The notes under the pieces are model-generated. The model saw only the letters and a list, made by a program, of their open reading frames with translations. It had not been told where the DNA came from and made no database searches. Both the position numbers and the translations under genes were made by a program. This document shows, in pieces, positions 34,904 to 47,530 of a stretch of DNA of 64,000 bases; the stretch's first letter is position 1, and every line of letters starts with the position of its first letter. Source of the DNA: Papiliotrema nemorosa (taxonomy: Eukaryota; Basidiomycota; Tremellomycetes; Tremellales; Rhynchogastremaceae); NCBI GenBank assembly GCA_032158125.1, contig JASKOT010000001.1, forward strand, positions 1,116,001 to 1,180,000, written 5' to 3'.

Positions 34904-35582
34904 ATGGCCGAAGCCCAAGCTGCCCCTGTTGAAAAGACCAACGCCAACGAGTCTACCACCCAACAAGCCCCCGAGACGAAAGAGGTCAAGGACACCACAG
35001 ACACCACGGAGAAGAAGGAAGATGGTTCTGATTCCAAGGCTGAGGAGAAAGTAGGAGAAAAACGAAAGGCCGACGACGAGCCAGCGGGAGAGGTGGACGA
35101 GAAGAAGTGGGTTGACCCCTTGTGTGATCGCTGTATGCTCATATGTAGGGCCAAGACTACCGAGGAAACGGCGGATAAAGGTAAAGGAAAGGGTAAAGGG
35201 AAAGACGAGGAGCCTGTTCCGGAGCTCGAAGCTACTGTCGATGAGGACGATGAAGATCCGGAAGATCTGATCATCTCGCGACCTAGACGACGAGCCAAGG
35301 TCGATTACACCTCGGTGAGTGTTGCATTGCAGAGGAAGCCGGAGAGAAGGACGGGGAGGTTTGAACTGAGACTGATGTGTAGGCTGCGGCTTTGGAAAAG
35401 GCCGGTCTGAACCCAGGAGAGGAAGATGAAGATGAGGACGATGATGATGCCAACCCAGAGAGTCCCAACGAGGATGGTGAGTCTGCCAATACGGACGAGA
35501 GCGATCGATGCTTATGTGACCAGAGGAAGAGCGAGAAGAGGAAGACGACGATGATGATGATGACGATGATGATGAAGAGTGA
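34904..35582 (+). CDS. CHZ1: Histone H2A.Z-specific chaperone Chz1
   Basis: Nuclear chaperone that delivers H2A.Z-H2B to the SWR1 complex. Exons 34904-35106, 35149-35314, 35383-35476 and 35524-35582 give 173 aa. A charged N-terminus and a Lys/Gly stretch precede the CHZ motif (SRPRRRAKVDYTS joined to AAALEKAGL), after which the protein ends in almost uninterrupted Asp/Glu. The acidic tail comes from a GAT/GAC/GAG repeat at 35540-35580. Intron 1 (35107-35148) is 42 nt with no in-frame stop, so it could be retained without breaking the frame. Confidence 0.85.
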
Positions 35583-35812
35583 ACAGGCACGCAGGCCAAA
35601 GATTCAAAGCAAAGATGAAGACGAAGATGCCATATTGTATATGTAGTCCATCGCACTGCCCATCCGATACATGCAACTCCATTGCGAACCACACAAAGCA
35701 GACGTTGAAGAGAATCCACGTCTGTGAGCCAAACTTCGCGGACCACACATTTCAGGTCGTCTTGAGGAAATCTCATCTGCGCATGGGTAGAAAGCTGCAT
35801 TGTTGACTTGAT
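35583..35812. other. Convergent gap CHZ1/VPS52
   Basis: A 230-bp gap between facing 3' ends; nothing else seen. Confidence 0.5.
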
Positions 35813-37908
35813 CTACACAGATATCCGTCTTCTCGCCTCTTCTTCTCTCGTCCGGAAGAATGACAATTCGCTCTGCAATTTCGGATGCGTGGTTGGTCCC
35901 GGTCCAGAAACCAGCTCGTGCATGATGATTTCGTAAATCGAAGACAAGAACGAATGTCTCTGAGGGACAGCCTTGATCTTGTTGGCTTGCACCTGTGCCA
36001 GTCGGACCAGTTCCGCTCGTAATCGAGTCATACTGTCGTCAGCCAACTCTTCTGTCGAACACCACGAGACCAACCTGGAGAAGATCATTGCTTCTTCTGC
36101 TTCCTCGCTCAATGCCGTGACACAGGAGAACAAGGCCGCATACCGATTGGCGACTTGCCTCACCGCTCCGTCTTTCACTCCCTTCCCTACCAATCCCGCA
36201 AATCCCTTTCCTTCCGCTTCATCTGCCAGTCTCTTCAGACTGTCTATATGCGCATCCATCTCTTTTCGATATACAGGCCACATGGCCATTTTCTGGCCCA
36301 ACAGAATGGGCATTAGCGGAAGAGTCCCCCTAGAGTCGCTGATGGACAGCAGGCGATCGTTCAGCCGGATGAGTGTGAGGAGGGATATGGCGGGGGGCGG
36401 AGAGGGAGCGAGGATGGAAGTGAAGAATGACGAGACGTAATCTAGAGCTGGGTCGAAAACTTCGTGCCATATCCTCTCTGCATCGGCGAGGTCCTCGTTG
36501 AGTTCCGTCACGCCTCGTCGATGTCGAGGTGTAGGCGCTCTACTCTGTCCAGCCTCGGAAGCAGCGTCGATGTTGGACGCAGCGGCAGATTCGGTAGGTG
36601 TTTCGGTCCCGTTTCTGGACCGCTTCACACCTGGTCTCGAGAAGAAGCGAACGACGAACGTGAACTCTGCCGAGGCATTGTCCACCAGCACGAGCATCAA
36701 AGACCTGAACAGCGCTTCGATGGGGACTCTCTGATCGTCAGTTTACCAGAATCGCTGATTGTCACCCACAAATTCCTTCTCGTCCGCCATATAAGCCAGA
36801 ACAACACTACCCGCTTCTCCTTCCACATCCAGATCCGCATACTTCAATCTCTCATACGCCTGTCTGACCCCTGCCGGCGTCTTGTTCAAGACCGCCTGAG
36901 CCGCTTCACTCGATACGACACCTATCAGCTCTGACTTTTCCGTCGTCCTCGCTTTGATCTGTCCTAGCGACCTGGCATATCGACGCATTCCAGTCTCATA
37001 ATAGGCTCGAGCAGCATTGACGTATCCCCTTTCGACCTGTTTGGCCAATTTCGGACTTTGAGAAAGGAGGAACCCATAGAAGGGTTGATATTTGAGCAAC
37101 AGGGAAGTCTGGAGTACTGCCAAGTTTGTCGAAAGACCCGTGGAAGATGATTTGAGGGGACGTATAAGGCTGAGCAGGAACGGAGGTAAACGGGAAAGAG
37201 CCTTGTTCCGTAACGCATCGACGATTGGATCTAGCTCTTCTCCCGCTTTGAGCGGTTTGGAGCGTCTAGCTTTCAGAGTATCGATCTGGCGTTCAAGCTG
37301 GACTATGGCCTGGAGCCAGAGGTCGGGATTCTGCGCGGGTTGCGTATCGCGGATGGTTAGCACCAGAGCGGGTGGCAGGATGATATCCGACAACAAGGAG
37401 TTGAGTGCGGGAAGGACAGTCTGTTGTGAGCGGACGAGAATGGCCTCGACGAACCTTTCGTCCTGAGAGCTGTGATTCAATCTCCGAGCTTCGGCCTTGC
37501 AGATCGGCCACTTGGTCTGAGACTGCTGATAGGTCGTTCTGAAATGTCGACAAGTAAGACGCCAAAGAGCCAAGAAGTTCGTTGCTCGACTGAAGGGTCA
37601 GTTTGGAGTTCATCCCGGAGCTCACCTCGATGGACCTTTCGAGCTCTATGTAGTCTTTCCTGCGCTGCAAGACTGATATTTCAGCTTCTTTAGATGGTGT
37701 ATTACCTACATGCTAATCTATCTCGTTCCTCTTCGTCCTCTGTACTGTCTAGAATTGGGTTGTGTGAGAAGTCTGTTCGAGGGGATTCTAGCGCGGGCAA
37801 CCTTGACGGTCCAGCTCCAGGACTCGACAACGGAGCATGCTTCTATCAGCGAGTAGACAACAATAGTATTCTCACCTCATCAGCAGGCTCTACGTCTTCT
37901 TGACTCAT
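35813..37908 (-). CDS. VPS52: GARP complex subunit Vps52
   Basis: Tether subunit that captures endosome-derived vesicles at the trans-Golgi. Exons: 37908-37876, 37839-37710, 37672-37626, 37589-37455, 37420-36770, 36730-35813; 637 aa. After a Ser/Pro N-terminus comes FLQRRKDYIELERSIE and a coiled region (LLGSLASYLSTFQNDLSAVS). The Vps52 core follows, with LSDIILPPALVLTIRDT, LLKYQPFYGFLL and YYETGMRRYARSLGQI. The C-terminal half (IEALFRSLMLVLVDNASAEF onward) matches the family. Two frame changes in the raw sequence are fully explained by introns of 34 and 39 nt. Its start faces the ChAPs gene across 179 bp. Confidence 0.88.
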
Positions 37909-38087
37909 ATGGAGTCGAGTGGGATGTGAGATGCAATGTCAACATGCCTCTTGGCCCCTCCTCCACATTTGGTCGAGTCTGTTCCAGCGCGTCGATAAAG
38001 TGACGTTTCAGCTTCACCTCGTCGACACTCTTGGTCCCTCTCACAACTACCAAAACATCTCCGACTCTCGGAGGGCTCTTTCCCATC

Positions 38088-40782
38088 ATGTCAGAGCTGT
38101 TCAAGGATATCCCAGAGTTTGTCGAGGTGCGTGTCATGACAAATCCACTGGGAAAAGAGCTGAGCGCAGGTCAACATTGGTGAATCTGTCACTGCTCGGA
38201 CAGAAACGCTAGGTAGGTTCTCAGTCTCGGACCACAATGGCTCGGCTTATTTCGCAGGGACATTCAGAGAGCTAGGACCACCAGATCTGTGCCATGTCAT
38301 CAAATCATCAGGCTCCAAGGCTGCTCAAAAAGACGTTCGTCATAACTTGGGCTCAACTGCGAAGAGCTAACGATTCAGCTAGGATCATACCATTATTGGT
38401 GAGCTCGCTCAGGCACTTCGACCATTAGTGCTGAACATTCAGCTCCGGAGTCGAAGCTTCATCTTCGGCATCTCTGGCGGCTTATATCAATTCTCTCCAA
38501 TTCTCGGTTGAAGAATCCCCAGCATGGTTTGGCAAAGGAAACGGCTGGAGGGTCCGTAGTGGGACATATTGTTGTTTCAACGCTTTCTCCCGAGTGGATA
38601 TGCGTGTAGAAGCAACGATCCCCGGTGGTGTACACGCCTACGTAGTGGATCTTCGAGGGGAAAAGTGAGTTGTCCGACACGACATGGCTGATGGTAGACA
38701 TGAAGCTACTGCGGATTTATGGCAAGAAACTTATCTATCTGCCATATTGCGAGCGATACGGTACGCCGACGATGCGTCGTATAGATTAGCAGGGTACAGA
38801 AAGCTCGACCCGATCACGACTGTCGAAGGGGAGATGAGGTTTCTCAAGAATGCCGAAGAGTTATTCTTCAAAGGCTGGCATCTCGGTTCAGACCCAGAGA
38901 TCCAAGTTGCTACAGTGGTGACGAACCACTTGACGGCTGCGATCATCAAGTATTTCTCGGATTCTTTCAGGTTGGATCGAGCTGCGAATCTGTTCGAGAG
39001 GGTGATATCGAAAGAACCAGAAGTCGCAGCGCTCTTGGCGAAAAGTTATCTCGGGATGAGTGAGCAACTCGTCACTTCTGGGGAATAAAGCTGACATGCT
39101 AGACGAGGAGATTAAAGCGGTCAATATCATGCACTCGGCGCTGGAATCACATCCCCAATCTTACCCCATCCTGCATACGCAATGCGACTTTCTCCTCTCC
39201 AAAGGCAAAACTCAATGGGCTCAAGCAGTAGCTCAACAAGCCGTCAATTCCGCCCCATCAGAATTCGTCACTTGGGCAAAATTGACAGAGACGTACATTG
39301 AGCTGGGACAATATGATGCCGCGTTGTTGACGCTCAACTCTTGTCCAATGTTCACGTTCAACGAGAGGGATCTACATCGTATGCCGACGCCCGCGAGGAC
39401 ACATTTGCCAGTCAAGAAGTTTATAGCGGATTCAAATATCCTCGACGAAGAGTCGACAAGGGATAACGAGGTGGGTGTTCTCGACGAGCGTGCCTTGCGA
39501 GCGATCTAAGCTGATCATCAGGCGGATGTGGCGTTGTTGAGGCTTCCGGCCCCAGGACTGAGAGGCACGTTTGCCAAGGCATACGCTCTGCTCACTCTGC
39601 TGGTTTCGAAGATCGGGTGGGACGAGTTGCTGAAGACCCGATCAGTCGTGTTCGTGATGGAAGAAGAGTATCGTCTCCACAAGACATCAGCTTCGGTGGA
39701 TCAGAATGGCCAGGAGGATAACGCTTCTACTACAGCAATGAGGTCGCCCAAGATCAACAATACGAGAGGGCCCGATACGCCGTCGGATATACCGACTATA
39801 CGTATATCAAGCGAATCAACCAGAGGTCAAGCCCCGAATCACGCGAATGGCAATGGACACGGGGATCCGAATGGCCGCACAAGAAGCGGCGAGGAAGGCG
39901 TCGAAGTGCCTGATTTGGAAAAGCCAGAGACGGCAAGGTCAAATGAGGATCAAGAAGGTGAACAGGATAGTGCAGAGTACGTCTCGGCATTCTCGAACAA
40001 GAGGCTATGTGAGAGATGGCTAGGTGAGTGGATATATACAAATATCAGGTTTTGCCTGTGAGCTGACGTGTAGACAACCTCTTCTTGTGCGTGCCTCGCA
40101 GTATAACGAAATCCAGTAGAGCTGACTTGTCAGAGTACTGTACGAAGATCTACGAGTGTACACTATATGGCGTGCAGAGATATCGCACTTTAAGACTCAA
40201 CACATGTCATATCGCAAGACCGGGACAGAATGGGAGATCCTAGGAGAACTGGCCTTGCGCTTGCATCACAAAGAAGAGGCCAAGGATGCTTTCCAGCGCT
40301 GTCTCGAAGCGAAATTCAGTGCAAAGGCACTCCTCAAGCTGTTGGAGATGTACGCAACGGAAGGGGATCTGCAGAGGACGCTCAACGCCGCCATACGTTT
40401 GACGACTTATCATCACAGGTCAGTACATGAGCCCCGTACGAGACCGGGAATTAGACAGGAAACGGCGCAAAAAGGGCCAAGCTTACAGGACAGGTGGTAC
40501 ATGGATGCTGCGTATCCCACAATGATCGCACATTACTTGTACAAGCTGGGCCTGATACATGGTCACGCAAAGATACAGTACACTCTGTTGAGTATGGTGA
40601 GTGCATCATAATGAGACTGGTGTGTTGGTGCTGACGGAAGAACCTGCCTGGAGGGATATTCGAGATAATGCAGCCTTATATCAAGTATGCCTCGACGTTT
40701 GGCGTGAGTATCGTCTGGATTCTATTTGCTGCATAGGTGATTTGGCTGACTTGCACAGATCGAGGGCTCCGATTTCTAGACT
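38088..40782 (+). CDS. Exomer ChAPs family cargo adaptor (Bch1/Bud7/Chs6 type)
   Basis: ChAPs proteins join Chs5 and Arf1 in exomer, which exports chitin synthase and other cargo from the trans-Golgi. Thirteen exons: 38088-38126, 38170-38212, 38258-38334, 38379-38398, 38443-38664, 38698-39059, 39103-39470, 39522-40023, 40074-40086, 40134-40418, 40494-40596, 40641-40703, 40762-40782; 705 aa. Recognisable parts are the N-terminal GVEASSSASLAAYINSLQF, the GWHLGSDPEIQVA motif, TPR-like helices, and the C-terminal WYMDAAYPTMIAHYLYKLGL. A variable Ser/Thr/Asn-rich insert lies near residues 445-510. Fungi often have several paralogues; which one this is cannot be decided here. Confidence 0.9.
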
Positions 40783-41330
40783 GATCACTAGGCGATCCAA
40801 ATCTGCCTTTATCTCGAGTAGACCCATGTGTCCCGCTCGCATCATGCATAATATCTTTGCCAAGGGGTCAAAAACCTTCTGCGTCGTTAGTCAATGTCCA
40901 TCCGGCATATGTGGATAATGGGCTGTTGAATGGCCTTGTAACAATTGAGATCATGCAGTCAACTCGTCATTCATCACATATATAAAGTTACGCAGAGGGA
41001 GAAAAGGCAAAAGTATGGGGAAAACGAGTCGAGCGGGTATGAGGTGGGTGCGTGAGAGCCGACGATTGATGTGTCAAATGTCGAGCATGTCGTGGAGGGG
41101 AATGAAAACGTGATTTGGGGAGAGGATGATTACGGGCCCACTTGTTCGTATATCCATATGAGAAAGACGAGCCGATCCACGAAAAAGGTTATCGAGTCAA
41201 CGCAGTCGGGGTCGGACAAACACAAAAACGGTCAAGCGGGGGGAAAGTAAGGGAAAGAAAAAGACTTGTTACAACTCCACGAATCCATCACTTTACGTCT
41301 TTTGCCTCTTCTCTCGGGACATGACTGCGC
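40783..41330. other. Convergent gap ChAPs/RHO1
   Basis: About 550 bp between facing 3' ends. A TATATAAAG at 40978 has no gene to drive in the right place. No supported feature. Confidence 0.45.
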
Positions 41331-42350
<1,020 letters not shown>

Positions 42351-43074
42351 ATTGGGTCGTGCGTGTAGTTCGTTAGGGGTGGGTGAAGAGGTGTGAGGTG
42401 ATCAAGATGTAGAGCAAGATTCAAGCGAGTGTATGCTCTATGCGTCGAAAGCAAGCTGATATCACCACTCCCCCTCCTCGCATCGTTGGGCTGGGCTGGC
42501 TGGCTGTCGCCGCCGAGACCCCACGCCCCCCCTCCCCCCTCACACCGCGGGAGAGCAGCAATGGCGGTGTTTCATCCGGTGATATACAAGTGTGGCACTT
42601 GCCTCTTTGATACGATATACCCTAATTGCTGTGTCACCCGCCTTGCATTGCCTCTGTTTCATCATCAAGATGGAGGCAGAATAGAGCTACATGTGTATGA
42701 ATCATGACAACTTCTCTGCGAGGTGGATCGATGCAATGGAGATGGGATCCACACAGGTTGACAGTTGATGTCTCGAGTCTTGAATAATGGTCTCTGAGAA
42801 TCCCTACTGCGCATCTCGCCACCGTCGCGTGGGAACTGCACCCTGACGCGTCAAATGGGGCGAGGATCTACAAGACCGCGTTGCCGTAACACGAGAAAAA
42901 CACGCTAACAAGGTTTCAGCTGTTCCCCCGCCCATGGGTCATCGGCGATGGCCGCTGAACCCGATGAACTTGTCCATTTCCGTCACTATGCTCATCCACG
43001 TTCTCAAGGGCATATAGATCTATACCAATCTATACCCACTTGAGACCACTCTCACCATTCTGACCGAAATCACC
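42351..43074. promoter_or_regulatory. Divergent promoter of RHO1 and GMPPA
   Basis: About 725 bp between divergent starts, with a G/C-rich block near 42465-42550. Open frames are short and lack domains. Confidence 0.5.
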
Positions 43075-44638
43075 ATGGCAGTCACAAAAGGTGTCATCCT
43101 CGTTGGAGGCCCTTCAAAGGGTACTCGAATGAGACCTCTCTCTCTGGATTGTGAGTGCACCACAATGGGAGGCCCGAGCTGAGAAGCAGGTCCCAAGCCA
43201 CTTTTACCAGTAGCTGGGAAACCGATGATCTGGCATCCTCTCGCTGCTCTGGCAAAGGTTCCAGGGTTGACAGAGGTGATCATCATTGGATTCTACGAGG
43301 ACGCAGCTATGGCTGGATTTGTCAAGGATGCAAAGCGAGAGTTCCCCAATATTGCTATCAGGTATGATCGTTCACAATCTGTAAATGCCACAGCTCATGA
43401 TAGCTATTTGCGAGAGTACCGACCATTGGGCACAGCTGGAGGGCTCTATCACTGTCAGTATCGCTGTCTGGATTTATGGCCCGTTCCAGCTAATCTTCAG
43501 TCCGAGACTCCATCATGCGAGCTCCTGCACCCCAGAACATCTTCATCTGCAACATTGACGTCTGCTGTTCTTTCCCCTTGAAAGAAATGATGGAACGACA
43601 CAGTCAACACCGAGGTGTCGGAACCATCCTCGGAGTCAATGTGAGCTGACTCTTTGCTCACACACATCTCTGCAGATCACTAACCTTCCAGGTTAAGAGG
43701 GAGAACGCCCACAACTACGGTTGTATAGTCCATGATGTTGAGTCGCATCAAGTGGTGCACTATGTCGAGAAACCAGACAGCTTCATCTCCAACACGGTCA
43801 ACGGGGGTGTCTATTGTGAGCTACCCCTATCGTCACGCAGCGGCTTATATGTAGTGTTCGATAAATCCCTGTTCGACGAAATCAAAATTGCCATGGATGA
43901 GAAATCGGCTCGAGCAGCTGAAGACCCTCTGGTCCAGCAAGACGAAATGCTTCGATTGGAACAAGACGTTATTGCGCCGCTTGCGGCCAGTAAGAAGATG
44001 TACGTCTACCAGACTGGAGAATTCTGGCGACAAGTCAAAACGGCAGCGTGAGTACCGCCACATGTACAGAGGGATTGTCTCTAAGCGTCAGATCCGCCGT
44101 GACAGCTTCCTCGCTTTACCTCAAGCAATTCTCCAAGACTGACCCGACAAGACTGACGGCCTCTGCGCCAAACGTAATCCAACCAGTCTACATTGATCCC
44201 TCTGCACAGATCGACCCTTCAGCCAAGATTGGTCCAAACGTCGCCATTGGACCTGGGGTGGTGGTTGAAAAGGGAGTCCGAGTCAAGGACGCAATCATCA
44301 TGGAGGGTTCGACTCTTGCCGACCATTCGTGTGTGCTCAACTCGATCGTGGGAATGGATTGTCAGATTGGGAAATGGGCTAGAGTAGACGGTGAGCCTGA
44401 ACCTGAGGAGGAGGTCAAGGGACAGATCAGCGTTACTGTTCTTGGTGAGCTATTGATGTCGCACAACCGTTATTAGCAGCTCACTCTCAGCTACGGAGGT
44501 GTCCCTCGCACCCGAAGTCCTGGTCAGAAGCTGCATCGTCTTGCCAAATGTGAGTCTTGGCCGTTACACCATGTGAGATCTGGCTGACTGTGTTAGAAAT
44601 CCCTATCTAGGAACTCTTCCAACCAAGTCCTCTTATAG
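43075..44638 (+). CDS. Mannose-1-phosphate guanylyltransferase alpha-type (GMPPA)
   Basis: Belongs to the GDP-mannose pathway that feeds glycosylation and capsule mannan. In animals the alpha form acts as a feedback regulator of the catalytic beta form; that role here is inference. Nine exons: 43075-43150, 43190-43361, 43404-43453, 43501-43640, 43692-43815, 43855-44047, 44092-44444, 44491-44549, 44597-44638; 402 aa. The N-terminus reads [20 protein letters not shown], with GGPxKGTR typical of the alpha rather than the beta form. [18 protein letters not shown] and [11 protein letters not shown] follow. The C-terminal third is a left-handed beta helix with hexapeptide repeats ([17 protein letters not shown]). 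Confidence 0.92.
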
Positions 44639-44908
44639 ACTTCCACCGGGCTCATAGCACATACCATATAGATCTCTTTATTCATTCTGGCATCGGGTTC
44701 TTCACTCGTAGTATTCCATCAAATCGCACTTCACACTGGACTTCAAACTGGACTTCAACTTTGAGGTTTTCAATCTTGGGTACTTTAGCGCGATATTCTC
44801 TCCATCTCATCTATGCTACAACAATATTCATCGGACCCCCATATTTCGATTACAAAGATGATTCGAATAAATCTCATCTTCTCCACCGCCGAGACCCACA
44901 ACCGACCA
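44639..44908. other. Convergent gap GMPPA/VPS9
   Basis: A 270-bp gap, AT-rich; two facing 3' ends. Nothing else seen. Confidence 0.5.
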
Positions 44909-47348
44909 TTACATTTCCAACAACCTATCGATGGCCATGCCCAGATCCTCATTACACGATTCCAAGACCGCTTCCACGACATCCTCGTCTAGATCCGGGA
45001 ACATTTGATGTAAAGTCTGCACGTTGCCCCGCCTCGCTTGGGCATAGGCCTCTTGCGACATGTCAAGCGTAGACTGTAATTCCTCTGTCGAAAAGTTTGG
45101 TTGAGGTACATCCCTCATGGGTGTCCCACTGTTGATCAGTCTCTATTCATATCCATGTGCTTGTCCATTCGACTCACGTTCCGCTGGGAGGTTGAGAGTC
45201 GGGACTCAATCCCAACTGGGCGAATCTGGACGGGGACTCTGGAGTGAACGGTCGAGTATTCGCCAATCTCCTTTGAGGCGTCAACATTTCTTGTCGAATC
45301 TCTGCTTCTCGATCACGTTGTCCACCAGGTCTCCACCTCCTCTCCGTTTCATCGTCTACATCATCACCGCTCGTCGACCCTCCTTCCGTATCTTGCATCC
45401 CGTCGAAAATCTTTGTAATCGCATTGAGAGGTTTCGATACTGATTCCGTGATGGTCGTACCGGTTCGTTGGAAGAATCTCTTGGTATTGTCCAATGCGGC
45501 AAAGGAAGTCGACAGGGCTAACGGTCTAGCGGGTTCCTCACCCGGTGTACTCGGTGCAAAGGGTGACATTTCGGAGGAAGACGAAGCCGGGTTGAGACGT
45601 CGAGACGTGCGGGAAGACGGCGAAGGCGGGAGATCCTGTATCGCCTTTTCTACATTCTTCTCAAACTCCTCCTGAGATATATTGCTGAGAGAACTAGCGT
45701 CCATGGTCTCTATGAACGCAATAGCACCCTGTAAGCTCGACAGATAGTATCCCGCCTCTCCAGACAATTTGGACGAAGATCGGAATCGATTGATGTACTC
45801 CACGTTGGACAGCATGTTTTCCGGGTTGGCGTGTAGGACGACAAAGATGAGTATGGGGACAAACGTATCGGCAGAGGTGGATTCGGCGGATGTGCCGTGG
45901 GTATGCCTTATGAGACCAAAGATGACCTTACAGCAGTTGAGTATACAAATCATCTTGTCTCTTGGGGCTTTGTAATGGTTGATCTTGAGCAGTTCTAGAT
46001 TCATCAGCTTGGCTCACTCAATCTCCATGTCTCTCGCGCTCACCTTGCTCGGCAAAACCTAGGAAACCTTGACTAGCCTCTCCTTCCGGTACATCGAGAT
46101 GTTTCTCGCGTATCCAACCAAAGAGTCGGACTCGTTGCGCAAAGACCGCATCCCGCTCCAGGTCGTCCGTGGTAATAGGCTGCGTAGGGACCAGCTGCGG
46201 GGTAAAGGTGCTACGCAGGTCAGCGAGGATCATCCAGTAGCCTGGATGAGCTTACTAAGGGTACAACCTATTCATGACCAATTTCTCCATGGCTTCCATG
46301 GAATTATCAAACTCTGCTGGAGATTGCGATTTCCACGGTTCTACCAGGACCATCTTGCCCGAGATGAACTGTCATATCAGCACTGCTGGGCTCCTGGACG
46401 TTGCCATCTCGATTCCTCCGAGCCAGAATCAGATCGTCCACTCTTTCCATGCGCGCAGGTCAATAATAAGCAAACTCACGTCGAGAAAATCATGTATGAG
46501 CTTGATCTGCTCGTTGACCGTGAAAGGCTTTTTCGCAAAGTTTGACAAGAAACTACACATCAGCTCACCCTCGATTACACGACACTCCCATCCCCTGTCC
46601 CTTTCCCTCCCATCTACATATCCATCGTCCATAGCACAGAGAGAGAGAGAGGCGCTGACCTCTTGAGATACCTCGCTACTGGTTCTGCCGATTTCAACCT
46701 CAGATCCTTCAAAAACCCCGGAAAGTTGAACACCGCTTCAGTCTCTCCCTCGTCTTCCCCCTCACCCTCCCTTCGTGCCCTCTGATCACCTCCTGCCGGA
46801 TCCCGCTCACGCCTTGGAGTCTGTCTCGAAGGTGTATTCACCACCTCATTTTGCTTAACATTCACTCCGTCTTTCGTGTTGCCCTCGTTTTGAGACTGCT
46901 TCGTCGGACGAGGCACAGGTGCAGGAGTCGCAAACGGGTCGAATTCTGATATATCCGCCGAGATCAGCCTAGTCGTAGGAGTGGATGACGAAGCTGGAGT
47001 CTCAGTAGGGAGCACGTCGATATGTTGCTGGTGAGCCGGTGCGGGAGGTGGATCTGTTTGGCGCTGCGGTGCGGGTGTTGATACTGGCTGAACATCTTGG
47101 TCTGTCGTTTCTTTCAAGTACCGACCTGGTGCTTCGCTTGAGCCAGTGGGAGACAATGATCGAGGTGATGAAGGACCAGCTTCAGGCTGATCAGTGGATA
47201 TCGAGGACATCTCGACCGCCTGGGGATTGCACTCTGAAGCAAAGTCAAGGTCGACTGTCGACTTGGTGTTGAATCTGAAACGAGAGTTGATGACGCGCCT
47301 CATCCCATCGGCAATGGCCACATCTCTTCTCAACCGCTCCCCAGTCAT
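44909..47348 (-). CDS. VPS9: Rab5-family GEF Vps9 (VPS9 + CUE)
   Basis: Exchange factor that activates Rab5/Vps21 on endosomes. Exons: 47348-46660, 46552-46480, 46368-46256, 46210-46044, 45994-45178, 45128-44909; 692 aa. A disordered Pro/Ser/Thr N-terminus precedes a helical bundle (SFLSNFAKKPFTVNEQIKL). The VPS9 domain comes next (about 300-450), with HYKAPRDKMICILNCCKVI and DTFVPILIFVVLHANPENM. The C-terminal CUE ubiquitin-binding domain (about 640-690) contains LHQMFPDLDEDVVEAVLESC. The start is uncertain: an in-frame ATG at 47210 (MSSISTD) has better context and would give 646 aa. Confidence 0.92.
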
Positions 47349-47530
47349 TCATGTCCGCTAAAATGTATGCATATGCAAGAGGGATAGCGTATAATATGCG
47401 CGAGGGCAATGACCGAAGGATGTGTGTAGGGGGTTTCCTGGGTTTTCTCTATATAAGGAAAATCCCTCTACCAACTCTAGAATAACCAAAACGATGAGAT
47501 GAAGGGAGCTCGATAAGACGAACAAGTCGC

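Noticed and set aside
36730..37455. Two frame breaks in VPS52
   Set aside because: Introns of 34 nt (37421-37454) and 39 nt (36731-36769) with proper ends join the frames in phase.
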